From: JAYOEY01 sp038116945
GTDB lineage: Bacteria > Pseudomonadota > Alphaproteobacteria > MPNO01 > UBA2964
DNA: 64,000 nucleotides
Reading direction: 5' to 3'
NCBI GenBank assembly: GCA_038116945.1
Contig: JAYOEY010000005.1
Coordinates: forward strand, 161,041-225,040
Positions 16,980 through 26,041 of this stretch are shown here, piece by piece. The notes beneath the pieces were generated by a model, which saw only the letters and a program-made list of their open reading frames with translations, was not told the origin of the DNA and did no database searches. The stretch's first letter is position 1. Each line of letters opens with the position of its first letter. Made by a program: the position numbers and the translations under genes.

Positions 16980-19040
16980 TCAGTCCAGGGCCCGGCCCGA
17001 TGGAAAACGGATCGTGGCGGTGGTGCCCTGGTTCGGGCCCTTGGTAGCGCTCACCAGGGTCAGTTCGCCGCCGTGGAGTTCGGTCAGCGCCCGCGCGAGA
17101 TTGAGACCGAGTCCCGTGCCCTCGAAATGCCTGTCCAGGCCGGTGTCGGCCTGACCGAAAGGCTGGAAGACCTTCGTCATGTCTTCCTTCGCGATGCCGA
17201 TTCCGGTGTCTTTCACCGCTATCAGAAGATCGCCGTTTTCGGCCCGGTCTGCCGATACCGTCACCGAACCGCCTGCCGGCGTGAACTTCACCGCGTTGCT
17301 CAGGAGATTTATGACGATCTGTTTTATCTTCCGGATGTCTCCGCGGATCTGCGGCAGCCCCGGAGCTTCTCGGACAGCGACCTCTACGTTGTTCTGCTGT
17401 GCGCGTTCGCTCACGAGCCGGACGGCGAGTTCAATGGGTTCGCTCAGGGATAGCGGGCCTTCGACGAGGTCAAGCTTGCCGGCCTCGATCTTCGACATGT
17501 CGAGAATATCATTGATCAGGTCGAGCAGATGAACGCCGCTGTCGTGGATGTCCTTCGCATAGTTCCGGTATTCGTCGAACGAATTGGTGCCCAGAAGAGC
17601 ATCGCGAATGATTTCCGAGAACCCGATGACGGCGTTGAGCGGCGTCCGCAATTCGTGGCTCATATTGGCCAGGAATTCCGATTTCGATTTGTTGGCGATT
17701 TCCGCCGCTTCCTTGGCTCGAAGCGCGGCGACGCTGGTTCTTTTCAGCGCTTCCTCGCGCTCCTTCAGGACCGTAATGTCCGTGATGGTGATAACGGTAC
17801 CGTCTTCCGATGTCTTTCGGTACGTGATCTGCAGCCAGGTTCCGTTGAACAGCTGCAGTTCGTGAACCGATGGCGCCCTTCGGAATTCTTCGACCCGCGT
17901 CCTGACAAAGGCGTCGGGTTCGATAGCCGTTCCCCTTCGGGCCGCCTCGACCGCGTAAGCGCGCACCAGGCTCTCCAGCGTCTGACCGGGCCGAACGGCG
18001 AAATCGCCCCTCGGCAGCATCGTTTCGTATCTGGTATTGGAAAAAACCAGGCGTTCGTTCGCGTCGAACAGGGCAATTGCGTCGGTGAAGCTTTCTATCG
18101 CGTCGTTCAGCCGTTCTTCGTTTCTGCGCAGCGCGGCTTCGGCCTTGCGCTGTTCGGTTATGTCTTCCGTGATGCTGAGGATATGGCTCACCCGTCGGGA
18201 TGAATCGATCAAGGGATATTTCACGGTTCTGAGGACGCGATTTCCCAGCGCCGGGGAATCCACCACGCATTCCGGAAATTCGGTAATGATGCCTTCGTCG
18301 ATTACCCTTTTGTTGAGTTCGCGCCGTTCGGAGTTCTGGCCTTCGCTGAAAATGAAACTGATCTGCTGATTCAGAATTTCGTCGCGCGGCCTGTTGACGA
18401 TGGCTTCGAACGTCTTGTTCACGTATGCGAACCGGTCTTCGACCGCATCGCGGACGCTGATCATCAACGGAACGTTGTCAATGATCGTGTCGAGCAACGC
18501 CTGCAGGCCGGATTGCTCGATCTCATCGCTGACCAGCGGCCTTGTGGCAGTCGCCGGGAAACCGGTTCCCGACATGACGATGACCGTAGACCCGTCTTCG
18601 AGGCGGACCGCCTGCGCTTCGCAAACCAGGCCGGATGCAAGTGCGATCCTGGTATTTTCTGCAAAATTTCCCTGGGACGGTGTCACGCTGTCGCCGAGCG
18701 CCAGCAGCGCTTCCTGTCCCTGAATGACGAGACGCTGCGCCAGCTTCGCGAAGGAGGTTCCGACGATTTCGTCGTCTTGCGCCAGCCCGAACATTGTCCG
18801 GAAAGGCGCATTGACCGAGGACACGGTTCTGTTTTCGTCGATGACGATGGCTGCCGTGGCGAGAAAACCGATAAATCCGGCGGCCGGGGAAGAAGGACGG
18901 GGACCGGCGCGCGCGTGCGTGGGGGAGGGCGTCGATGATTTCGCCGCCCCGCTATCCGCCCCGTCCCGATGCGCTGCGCGCCCGCGCAGCAGCGCATTCT
19001 GCGTTATGTCGCCCATCAGGCCGCCTGACATGAGGTCCAC
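16980..19040 (-). CDS. PAS-domain sensor histidine kinase, PleC/DivJ-like
   Basis: A 686-residue cytosolic kinase with no obvious membrane segment. After a low-complexity Ser/Pro/Arg N-terminus (1-50) come several PAS-like regions, including FVGSSFAK-type sensor folds and ENEERLNDAIESF. Then the dimerisation box FLANMSHELRTPLNAV with the phospho-His at about residue 462, the N box IVINLLSNAVKFTP, DTGIGIAKEDM, and GTGLGLNLARAL. The H-box wording is that of alphaproteobacterial PleC/DivJ/PdhS kinases. No receiver domain or response-regulator gene is near, so its partner is elsewhere. The start is GTG at 19040, with ATG at 19031 and 19016 as alternatives. Confidence 0.87.
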   Translation of the reverse strand: MDLMSGGLMGDITQNALLRGRAAHRDGADSGAAKSSTPSPTHARAGPRPSSPAAGFIGFLATAAIVIDENRTVSSVNAPFRTMFGLAQDDEIVGTSFAKLAQRLVIQGQEALLALGDSVTPSQGNFAENTRIALASGLVCEAQAVRLEDGSTVIVMSGTGFPATATRPLVSDEIEQSGLQALLDTIIDNVPLMISVRDAVEDRFAYVNKTFEAIVNRPRDEILNQQISFIFSEGQNSERRELNKRVIDEGIITEFPECVVDSPALGNRVLRTVKYPLIDSSRRVSHILSITEDITEQRKAEAALRRNEERLNDAIESFTDAIALFDANERLVFSNTRYETMLPRGDFAVRPGQTLESLVRAYAVEAARRGTAIEPDAFVRTRVEEFRRAPSVHELQLFNGTWLQITYRKTSEDGTVITITDITVLKEREEALKRTSVAALRAKEAAEIANKSKSEFLANMSHELRTPLNAVIGFSEIIRDALLGTNSFDEYRNYAKDIHDSGVHLLDLINDILDMSKIEAGKLDLVEGPLSLSEPIELAVRLVSERAQQNNVEVAVREAPGLPQIRGDIRKIKQIVINLLSNAVKFTPAGGSVTVSADRAENGDLLIAVKDTGIGIAKEDMTKVFQPFGQADTGLDRHFEGTGLGLNLARALTELHGGELTLVSATKGPNQGTTATIRFPSGRALD

Positions 19041-19118
19041 GAATTCTCAAGGACGTCAAGTTACCCATCCGGCGATTAAGGATGCGTTAAATGTAAATGC
19101 GGTTCGCGGCGGCGGAGG

Positions 19119-19634
19119 TCAGGAAGAGTAGCTGACGAGAGTTTCCACGGGGACGTCGATTTTCGAACGTCCGTCGAGGAAATCCAGCTCGATGACGCAG
19201 GCGGCGGCCCGGACATCGGCTTCGAGGCGTCTCAACAGCGTGATCGACGCCGCGAGAGTTCCTCCCGTCGCGAGCAGATCGTCGAGGACGACTACTTTCT
19301 GTCCGGCGCTCACGCCATCGGTCTGTATTTCGAGCGTGTCGCTGCCGTACTCCAGTTCGTACGAGTGCGAAACCGTATCGCCAGGCAGCTTCGTAGGCTT
19401 TCTGACCATCGTAAAACCGCATCCCAGAGCGTAGGCGACAGGCGCCGCGACCAGAAACCCGCGCGACTCGATGCCCACCAGAATATCCGGCGCGTAGGGA
19501 GCGATCCGTTCTGCCATCCGGTCGACGGTCGCTTTCCAGGCGTCGGCGCTCCGCAGCAGGGTCGATATGTCGTAGAAAAGAATGCCCGGTTTGGGGAAAT
19601 CGGGAATGCTTCTGATGTGGTCTTTCAGGTCCAT
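19119..19634 (-). CDS. apt: Adenine phosphoribosyltransferase
   Basis: A 171-residue purine salvage enzyme that makes AMP from adenine and PRPP. Seen: IRSIPDFPKPGILFYDI at the N-terminus, which is the APT adenine-site signature, GIESRGFLVAAPVAYALG, RKPTKLPG, and the PRPP loop VVLDDLLATGGTLAAS. Length is typical (about 170-180). It is on the same strand as the kinase gene downstream, 78 bases apart, and divergent from the TAXI binding-protein gene. Confidence 0.93.
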   Translation of the reverse strand: MDLKDHIRSIPDFPKPGILFYDISTLLRSADAWKATVDRMAERIAPYAPDILVGIESRGFLVAAPVAYALGCGFTMVRKPTKLPGDTVSHSYELEYGSDTLEIQTDGVSAGQKVVVLDDLLATGGTLAASITLLRRLEADVRAAACVIELDFLDGRSKIDVPVETLVSYSS

Positions 19635-19725
19635 TGCGGGCTTTCCGGTCGATCAGCGGGGGCGGCATCCTATCGCCGGCGAAACCGTGCGCCAACCCGG
19701 AACGGCACGTTTCGGCCATCCCGCA

Positions 19726-19755
19726 TTGACAGGCGTCGGGCCGTCCGGGCATGGT
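19726..19755 (+). promoter_or_regulatory. Candidate sigma-70 promoter for the TAXI-TRAP genes
   Basis: A perfect TTGACA at 19726-19731 is followed 17-18 bases later by a weak -10 candidate (CATGGT). It lies about 85 bases before the TAXI binding-protein start. The -10 is poor, so this is tentative. Confidence 0.3.
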
Positions 19756-19813
19756 GAAGCGCGGATTTCAGGTTCGCACTCAGCAAGAAATTCGTCATGC
19801 AGGAGAGGACACG

Positions 19814-20803
19814 ATGAAAAACATCCTGATCTCAGGTCTCGCGCTGGCATTCGCCGTTGGTTTCGCCGCCGATGCCGATGCGCAGAGCAAGCGACGCTAT
19901 ATTTCGATCGGCACCGGTGGGCCGACGGGGGTTTATTTCCAGGTCGGCAACGCCATCTGCCGCCTTGTTCACAAGGAAGCCGCGGAAGGCCGGAAGAAAG
20001 GGCGCAAGCACGGCATTCGCTGTTCGGCGCCTTCGACCGGCGGGTCCAACTACAATATCGGCCAGATCAAGCAGGGAGAGCTGGATTTCGGCGTGGCCCA
20101 GTCCGACTGGCAGTATCACGCCTATAACGGGTCCAGCGCCTGGAAAGGCAAGCAGTTCAAGAAGATCCGGGCGGTCTTTTCGGTTCATCCCGAACCGCTG
20201 CACATCATTGTCGGCGAAAATTCGGGGGTCTCCGGCTGGGACGAGCTGAAGGGCAAGCGTGTCAATATCGGCAATGCCGGGTCCGGTCAGCGCGGCACGA
20301 TGGATTTCCTGATGAAGGAGTATGGCTGGACCAAATCGAGCTTCAAGCTGGCGACCGAACTGACTTCTACGGAACAGTCGAAGGCGCTGTGCGACGGCAA
20401 GATCGATGCGTTCATCTATACGGTCGGCGTACCGAATGCCGGCGTATCGGTGGCGACCGACGGATGCAATGCGAAGATCGTTAATTTCGACAATTCGCTG
20501 GCCCAGAAGCTGGTGAAGGACAGGCCCTACTACGCCTGGGCCACCATCCCGAAGGGCACCTACAAGACGACTGCGGCGGATGTAACCACGTTTGGCGTCA
20601 TGGCGACTTTCGTCACGAGTGCCGATGTCCCGACAAAGACCGTCTATGAAGTCACCCGGGCGGTCATGGAAAACATCGACGATTTCCGCAAGCTGCATCC
20701 CGCCTTCCGGAATCTCGATCCAAAGAAAATGATCTCGGACGGCCTGTCGGCGCCCCTGCATCCCGGTGCGCTGCAGTACTACAAGGAAAAAGGCTGGAAA
20801 TAG
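19814..20803 (+). CDS. TAXI family TRAP transporter solute-binding protein
   Basis: A 329-residue periplasmic binding protein. The frame is open to 19751, but GGAGAGG and a clear signal peptide (MKNILISGLALAFAVGF..ADA) place the start at 19814. Seen: YISIGTGGPTGVYFQVGNAICRL, diagnostic of TAXI proteins, then SAPSTGGSNYNI and GVAQSDWQYHA. TAXI proteins deliver carboxylates or glutamate-like ligands to TRAP permeases of the fused 4TM/12TM type. That permease gene follows after 55 bases, so the pair is a complete transporter. Confidence 0.92.
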   Translation: MKNILISGLALAFAVGFAADADAQSKRRYISIGTGGPTGVYFQVGNAICRLVHKEAAEGRKKGRKHGIRCSAPSTGGSNYNIGQIKQGELDFGVAQSDWQYHAYNGSSAWKGKQFKKIRAVFSVHPEPLHIIVGENSGVSGWDELKGKRVNIGNAGSGQRGTMDFLMKEYGWTKSSFKLATELTSTEQSKALCDGKIDAFIYTVGVPNAGVSVATDGCNAKIVNFDNSLAQKLVKDRPYYAWATIPKGTYKTTAADVTTFGVMATFVTSADVPTKTVYEVTRAVMENIDDFRKLHPAFRNLDPKKMISDGLSAPLHPGALQYYKEKGWK

Positions 20804-20858
20804 TTGACTGTGGGGCGGTCGAGTCGATCGGCGAGGCCGTCCCCGGTTTCCTGTGACC

Positions 20859-23243
20859 ATGGCTGAGAATTCTTCCCGGCCGGCGGGCGACGATCCGGTC
20901 GATCCCGGCGATGTCCTGAACGAGTTCGAAGGAACGGGCCGCGATCCGGGCCCCGTCGCCGTCGCCGTCATCGCCTGGGTCTGCGCCATCTGGTCGCTGT
21001 TTCAGCTCTGGATTGCGTCGCCCCTGCCATTCCTCGCCGATTTCGGGATAATCGTCGATATCCCCGCCCGCGGGGTGCACCTGGCGTTCGCCCTGTTTCT
21101 CTGTTTCCTGATTTATCCGCTGAGGAAAAGACGCGGCGCTGTCGGCGTACCTCTCGCCGATATTGCGCTAGCGGTCGCCGGCGCCGGTGCGGCGGTCTAT
21201 GTGTGGCTGGCGCAGGGCGGAATCACGAGCCGCGTCGGCGTGCTGCTCGAACAGGACTGGTTCGGTGTTGCCGTGCCGGTCGAAGCGATCGTCGGAGGCG
21301 TCGGGATCGTCCTTCTGCTGGAGGCGACGCGCCGCGCTGTCGGCATACCGCTGGCGATCATCTGCGTCGTGTTCCTGCTGTTCTCTGTCTTCGGTCAGTC
21401 CATGCCCGATCTGATCGCACACAAGGGCGTCTCTGTTGAACGGCTGATCGGCTATCAGTGGCTCACCGGTGAGGCGATCTTCGGGATACCGATCGACGTT
21501 TCCGTCAGCTTCGTGTTTCTGTTCGTGCTGTTCGGCGCGCTGCTCGAGCAGGCGGGCGCGGGCAAGTACTTCCTCGATCTCGCCTTTGCCATGGTGGGGC
21601 GTTACCGGGGCGGGCCGGCGAAGGCGGCGATCCTGGCATCAGGCATGAACGGCGCGATTTCCGGGTCTTCCATCGCCAACGTGGTGACCACCGGCACCTT
21701 CACGATTCCCGTCATGAAGCGCATCGGCATTCCCGCAGAGAAGGCGGGCGCGATAGAGGTCGCGGCAAGCACCAACGGCCAGATCATGCCGCCGATCATG
21801 GGCGCTGCCGCCTTCATCATGGCGGAGACGATCGGCATACCCTATTTCGAGGTTGTCATTGCGGCCTTTATCCCGGCGGTCGTGAGCTATATGGCGCTGC
21901 TCTACATTTCGCATCTCGAAGCGTTGAAGCTCGGCCTGACCGGATTGCCGAGGGCGGAAATTCCCGTTCTCTGGACGACTTTCAAGGGCGGGATTCATTT
22001 CCTGATACCGATCGTGGCGCTGGTCTATCTGTTGCTCGTCGAGCGTTGGACGGCGGGCAGCGCGGTTTTCTATTCGATTGTCCTTCTGATGGCGATCATC
22101 GTCGGGCAGCACATGATGGCGGCCAAGCGGGCGGGGCGGGCGGTCTCGTACGGAATCAGGCCGGGCTTGCTGGACATCCGCGACGGCCTCGTCACCGGCG
22201 CCCGCAACATGATCGGCATTGCGGTCGCGGTCGCGGCGGCAGGTATCATCGTCGGGTCGGTTTCCTCGACCGGACTGAACAATGCGATGGTAGGGGTCGT
22301 CGAAGCCATTTCCGGCGGCAATGTTTACGTATTGCTGGTCCTTACCGCGGCGCTCTGCATCGTCCTCGGCATGGGGCTGCCGACCACCGCCAACTATCTG
22401 GTCGTCGCGTCGCTGCTCGCGGGCGTGCTTGTGGAACTCGGCAACGCCGCCGGCCTGGTCCTGCCGCTGATCGCGGTCCATCTTTTCGTGTTCTATTTCG
22501 GGCTGCTGGCGGATTCGACGCCGCCGGTCTGTCTCGCCGCTTTTGCGGCTTCGGCGATCTCGCGCGCGGATCCTCTGAAAACCGGCGTCCAGTCGTTTTT
22601 TTACGACATCCGGACGGCGATCCTGCCATTCGTATTCATCTTCAATCCCGAGCTTCTGCTGATCGGCGTGACGAGTTTCTGGCATGGGCTTGTCATCTTC
22701 TGCGTCTCGCTGCTCGCGATCCTCTGTTTCAGCTCGCTGACGCAGCGCTGGATGCTGGTAAGGCTCGGCTGGCTGGAAGCGGCCTTGCTGATCGTCGCAA
22801 TGGTCGCGTTCTTCCGACCGTCCTTCATCATGGACCGGTTCTATCCGGCCTTTGCCGAAGCAAGCGTGCAGTCCGTTCTGAAAGGGGAAACGGCGATCGA
22901 AAAGGGCCGGGCCTTCCGTCTCTATGTCGTCCGCGAAACCGATTACGGCGACCGGTTCAAGCTGTTCAGAATGACGTCGACAGGAGCGTCCGGGCTGACC
23001 CCGTACGGGATCGAACTCGATGCGGAGAAGGGCGGCAGATACCCGGTTGCCAATGTTGCGTTCAACAGCGTCGGCGAGAAGGCGGGGATAAGGCCTTACG
23101 AAGACTATCTGACGCTGATCGATATCGAACAGCCGGGCCGTCCGGCGAAGGAGTGGATCTATCTTCTGGGGCTGGCGGCGCTGGGCATCGTCGTGCTGTC
23201 GCAGATGCGGCGCGCGCGCGCCGTCTCCCGGGCGGAAACGTGA
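20859..23243 (+). CDS. TRAP transporter permease, 4TM/12TM fusion with C-terminal DUF3394 domain
   Basis: A 794-residue inner-membrane permease. ATG at 20859 is chosen; GTG at 20853 is in frame. An N-terminal DctQ-like 4-helix unit (about residues 35-140) is fused to a DctM-like unit, with the family motif MNGAISGSSIANVVTTGTFTIP and IMPPIMGAAAFIMAE, and GMGLPTTANYLVVASLLAG. The last 120 residues hold a DUF3394-type extension with a PDZ-like stretch ANVAFNSVGEKAGIRPYEDY, then a final membrane helix. Partners: the TAXI binding protein upstream. Its stop overlaps the GTG start of the FGE-fold gene. Confidence 0.9.
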   Translation: MAENSSRPAGDDPVDPGDVLNEFEGTGRDPGPVAVAVIAWVCAIWSLFQLWIASPLPFLADFGIIVDIPARGVHLAFALFLCFLIYPLRKRRGAVGVPLADIALAVAGAGAAVYVWLAQGGITSRVGVLLEQDWFGVAVPVEAIVGGVGIVLLLEATRRAVGIPLAIICVVFLLFSVFGQSMPDLIAHKGVSVERLIGYQWLTGEAIFGIPIDVSVSFVFLFVLFGALLEQAGAGKYFLDLAFAMVGRYRGGPAKAAILASGMNGAISGSSIANVVTTGTFTIPVMKRIGIPAEKAGAIEVAASTNGQIMPPIMGAAAFIMAETIGIPYFEVVIAAFIPAVVSYMALLYISHLEALKLGLTGLPRAEIPVLWTTFKGGIHFLIPIVALVYLLLVERWTAGSAVFYSIVLLMAIIVGQHMMAAKRAGRAVSYGIRPGLLDIRDGLVTGARNMIGIAVAVAAAGIIVGSVSSTGLNNAMVGVVEAISGGNVYVLLVLTAALCIVLGMGLPTTANYLVVASLLAGVLVELGNAAGLVLPLIAVHLFVFYFGLLADSTPPVCLAAFAASAISRADPLKTGVQSFFYDIRTAILPFVFIFNPELLLIGVTSFWHGLVIFCVSLLAILCFSSLTQRWMLVRLGWLEAALLIVAMVAFFRPSFIMDRFYPAFAEASVQSVLKGETAIEKGRAFRLYVVRETDYGDRFKLFRMTSTGASGLTPYGIELDAEKGGRYPVANVAFNSVGEKAGIRPYEDYLTLIDIEQPGRPAKEWIYLLGLAALGIVVLSQMRRARAVSRAET

Positions 23244-24085
23244 AGAAGGCGGGCGTTTACCTCGCCGCGCTGTTTCTTTACGGCGGCGCCGCTGCGGCGC
23301 AGGTTCCGGAAACCGTCCCTGTCCCAGCGGGACCGTTCATTTCGGGGTCGGACCGGTCGGAGCGCGAATACGCCTATCGCCTGGACGAGGCCGCTTACGG
23401 TCACAGCGTGACGCGCAGGAATCGCTGGTATGAGGACGAAACCCGGCGCAAGGCGGAAACCGGCGCGTATCGTATAACCCGCACAGCCGTCACCAACGCC
23501 CAGTATGCCGCCTTCGTCCGGGCGACCGGTCATCGAGCACCGGATGTCGATGCACGGACCTGGGCCGGATACGGGCTGATCCACCCCTGGGAGAGCACCC
23601 GGCGCTTCGCCTGGCGCGATCGCGCTCCACCGCAGGGGCGAGGTCTTCATCCGGTCGTTCTGGTCAGCCATGGGGATGCGGCTGCCTACGCGGCCTGGCT
23701 TTCGAAAGAGACCGGTGACCGCTGGCGGCTGCCAACGGAAGAGGAGTGGGAAAAGGCCGCGCGGGGCGATGACGGGAGGCGATTTCCGTGGGGTGACGCT
23801 TTCGATCCGAAACGCCTGAACAGCCACGATGCCGGCCCGTTCGACACAATGCCGGCAGGCCGGTTTCCCGGCGGCGCCAGCCCTTTCGGCCTGCTGGATG
23901 CCGCCGGACAGGTCTTCGAATGGACAGCAACAGCGGCCGGCAACGGACGTCACATCGTCAAGGGCGGGTCGTGGGACGACAAGGGGTGCGGCATCTGCCG
24001 CCCCGCTGCGCGTCATGGCCGGCCCGATGCGATCAGGCACATCCTGATCGGGTTCCGGCTCGTGCGGGAAAGCCCATCACGGTGA
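23240..24085 (+). CDS. Formylglycine-generating-enzyme-fold (SUMF1) protein, secreted
   Basis: A 281-residue protein. GTG at 23240 overlaps the permease stop (GTGA) and leads straight into a signal peptide (KKAGVYLAALFLYGGAAAAQ), so the longer open frame upstream to 22046 is a shadow. Seen: VPVPAGPFISGS, TNAQYAAFVRATG, WRLPTEEEWEKAARG, FPWGD, GLLDAAGQVFEWT, VKGGSWDD and GFRLVRE, the standard FGE/SUMF1 sequence. Where true FGEs carry two catalytic cysteines, this has GGSWDDKGCGIC, so only a partial match; I infer it is not a sulfatase-activating enzyme. No sulfatase gene is nearby. A structural or ligand-binding role in the periplasm beside the TAXI-TRAP is possible. Confidence 0.82.
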   Translation: MKKAGVYLAALFLYGGAAAAQVPETVPVPAGPFISGSDRSEREYAYRLDEAAYGHSVTRRNRWYEDETRRKAETGAYRITRTAVTNAQYAAFVRATGHRAPDVDARTWAGYGLIHPWESTRRFAWRDRAPPQGRGLHPVVLVSHGDAAAYAAWLSKETGDRWRLPTEEEWEKAARGDDGRRFPWGDAFDPKRLNSHDAGPFDTMPAGRFPGGASPFGLLDAAGQVFEWTATAAGNGRHIVKGGSWDDKGCGICRPAARHGRPDAIRHILIGFRLVRESPSR

Positions 24086-24148
24086 TGTTATTGGCTATGT
24101 ACTCCCGAACGGGGGGCAACGCGCCTATGTTAGGGGCAGGAGGTTGTC

Positions 24149-24910
24149 ATGACAGAACCCGCCCCTGATGCGAACCGGACCGTTTCGGCTCCGGTCGATT
24201 TCGAACGGATTTCTACCGACAGGCTGAAAAAAATGCAGCGCGCCGGCGAGGACGTGCTCGAATGTCATCGCGCGCTGGCGATCACCGGCGACAATATCGT
24301 CGGCGAGCTGATCCGCGACGTTGAGACGTTCTACGAATGGGATCACTATCCCGAAGGCGATGTTTACGATCACGTGACGCATTCGCAGTTCTACTACCAC
24401 GCCCACCCGCAGGAGACACGCAAGCCCGAACACGGCCACTTCCATATGTTTCTTCGTCCCGCGGGCATGCCCAAAGGCGTACGGCCTGCGATGGTCGAGG
24501 ATTTCGAGATGCCGGAAAAGGAAGATGACGCGCTCAGTCATCTGATTGCGATCTCGATGGACAAATATGGGGTTCCCATCCGCCTTTTCACTACCAATCG
24601 CTGGGTCACCGGGGAGGTCTGGTACGATGCGGAAAACGTTCGCCGCATGCTGGACAGTTTCCTGATCGATCACACAAGACCGTCCTGGGCGGTCAATCGC
24701 TGGGTGAGCGGAATGGTCCGGCTGTTTCGTCCCCAGATTGCTGCACTGATTGAGGCGCGGGACGCTGCGGTTGCCGACTGGAAAGAGAAGTACCCCGACC
24801 GGAACGTCTATGAAGACGAGGAACTCGAGGTTACATCCGAGACCGAAATAGACATCGATGCGCAGGTCGCCGCCGTCGTCGCCGCTCTTGAGGCTCGCGG
24901 CGAACGGTAG
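24149..24910 (+). CDS. Conserved hypothetical protein with a histidine-rich core
   Basis: A 253-residue cytosolic protein that I recognise only as hypothetical. Seen: a helical N-terminus, then SQFYYHAHPQETRKPEHGHF with many histidines that could bind metal, HMFLRPAGMP, MDKYGVPIRLFTTNRWVTGEVWY, and an acidic, helical C-terminus (about 200-253). The middle section looks like a compact, conserved domain. AGGAGG precedes the ATG. It converges on the cytochrome c gene with a 7-base gap. No membrane segment or signal is visible. Confidence 0.72.
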   Translation: MTEPAPDANRTVSAPVDFERISTDRLKKMQRAGEDVLECHRALAITGDNIVGELIRDVETFYEWDHYPEGDVYDHVTHSQFYYHAHPQETRKPEHGHFHMFLRPAGMPKGVRPAMVEDFEMPEKEDDALSHLIAISMDKYGVPIRLFTTNRWVTGEVWYDAENVRRMLDSFLIDHTRPSWAVNRWVSGMVRLFRPQIAALIEARDAAVADWKEKYPDRNVYEDEELEVTSETEIDIDAQVAAVVAALEARGER

Positions 24911-24917
24911 GGAAAGA

Positions 24918-25289
24918 CTACTTCGTGGCCTGCATCAGGTAGGCGTTCAGGTTTTCCAGATCGGCCTTGTTCTTGATTCCCGGGAACGGCATCTTGTTGC
25001 CGGGAATGACTTTTTTAGGGTCTTCCAGATATCCGGCGAGCGTCTCGGGCGTCCAGACGATACCCGATTGGATCATCGCCGGAGAAAACTTGAAGCCGCC
25101 GACCGTACCCGCCTTGCGGCCGTACATGCCGTACAGGCTTGGGCCTATCTTCTTCTTGCCTGCGACGAGCGAGTGGCAGGCCTTGCACTTGTTGAAAACG
25201 CGTTTGCCCTTTGCCGGGTCGCCGGCGGCGTGCGCTTGTCCGCAGGCCAGGCCGGCGAGTACGGAAATCAGAACCGCCGCTTTCCTCAT
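24918..25289 (-). CDS. Class I cytochrome c (cytochrome c2-like)
   Basis: A 123-residue periplasmic electron carrier. Signal peptide 1-21, heme-binding CKACH at 35-39, GPSLYGMYGRKAG, and NKMPFPGI with the axial Met at about 98. Layout matches alphaproteobacterial cytochrome c2/c550 proteins of about 100 mature residues. It could donate electrons to terminal oxidases or accept them from periplasmic dehydrogenases. Neighbours are unrelated to respiration, so its exact partner is unknown. Confidence 0.92.
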   Translation of the reverse strand: MRKAAVLISVLAGLACGQAHAAGDPAKGKRVFNKCKACHSLVAGKKKIGPSLYGMYGRKAGTVGGFKFSPAMIQSGIVWTPETLAGYLEDPKKVIPGNKMPFPGIKNKADLENLNAYLMQATK

Positions 25290-25413
25290 CGCAGAATACT
25301 CCCAATCGTTACAATCGAACGCGCCATGACTACCGGCGCACCAACAGGGCCGTCAATCGCACGCAAATCCGGCAAAAATAAGGTACAGCTTCTCATCGTC
25401 GCCGGCGCGGCGC

Positions 25414-26001
25414 CTAGAACGGCAGCCAGCTGTGTTCCCGCCCGTAATGCAGGTAGCCGATATTGGCGCCGGCGCGAAGCCCGACGCCGGTCCGGATGGG
25501 GGCAAGCGTGACCTCGCCGGCCCGCTGGTAGTTCAGGCTGATGCCTGCGACCACGTAAAGGCTGCCATCTACGCCCGGGAAGCGCCGGTAGATATCCCCC
25601 GGCCGTTTCAAATCATAGACCAGCGTAAACACCTTGGATGCGTTGCCGCCGAAATCGAAGCCCACCGACGGACCCTGCCAGTATACCGGTCTGGGCGCTG
25701 CGTTCTTCTGGTGCAGTTGCCCCCTTCCATATCGCAAGCCCACAAAGAACGCGCCGCCGAACTCTTCGCCCGTCATATAGCCGTTCGGCTGGCCAAGATC
25801 GGAAAAGACCTTCTCTATGCCCTCGGCAAGTCCCTTGGTCGTCGAACCGAAGAAACCCTCCGCCTTTCCGAGGATTTCGTTCTTGCTGTAGGTGTCGTTG
25901 CTCGGCTTGGCGTCCTGCGCCGCAACCGGTCGGGTGAACGCCAAAACAGCTGCAAACGCCAGCGCCAGCGTTAATACCGTCGATCCACGCCAGATCATCA
26001 T
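25414..26001 (-). CDS. EipA family (DUF1134) envelope integrity protein
   Basis: A 195-residue secreted protein. The frame is open to 26157, but GGAGG sits directly against the ATG at 26010 and 9 bases before the next ATG at 26001, so I choose 26001. Signal peptide (TLALAFAAVLAFTRPVAAQ), then ILGKAEGFFGSTTKGLAEGIE, GFDFGGNASKVFTLVYDL and the C-terminal GVGLRAGANIGYLHYGRE, which define DUF1134. Known: the Brucella member EipA is periplasmic and supports cell-envelope integrity and virulence. The family is largely alphaproteobacterial. Confidence 0.86.
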   Translation of the reverse strand: MMIWRGSTVLTLALAFAAVLAFTRPVAAQDAKPSNDTYSKNEILGKAEGFFGSTTKGLAEGIEKVFSDLGQPNGYMTGEEFGGAFFVGLRYGRGQLHQKNAAPRPVYWQGPSVGFDFGGNASKVFTLVYDLKRPGDIYRRFPGVDGSLYVVAGISLNYQRAGEVTLAPIRTGVGLRAGANIGYLHYGREHSWLPF

Positions 26002-26041
26002 TCGTTTCATCCTCCGTCTAACCAGAACTCCGCAGTTCAGG

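Noticed and set aside
22046..24085. An apparent 679-residue plus-strand protein spanning the TRAP permease and the FGE gene
   Set aside because: Its first 398 codons overlap the permease in another frame and look like a shadow (Arg/Gly-rich, no domain). Only the part from GTG 23240 is a real gene.
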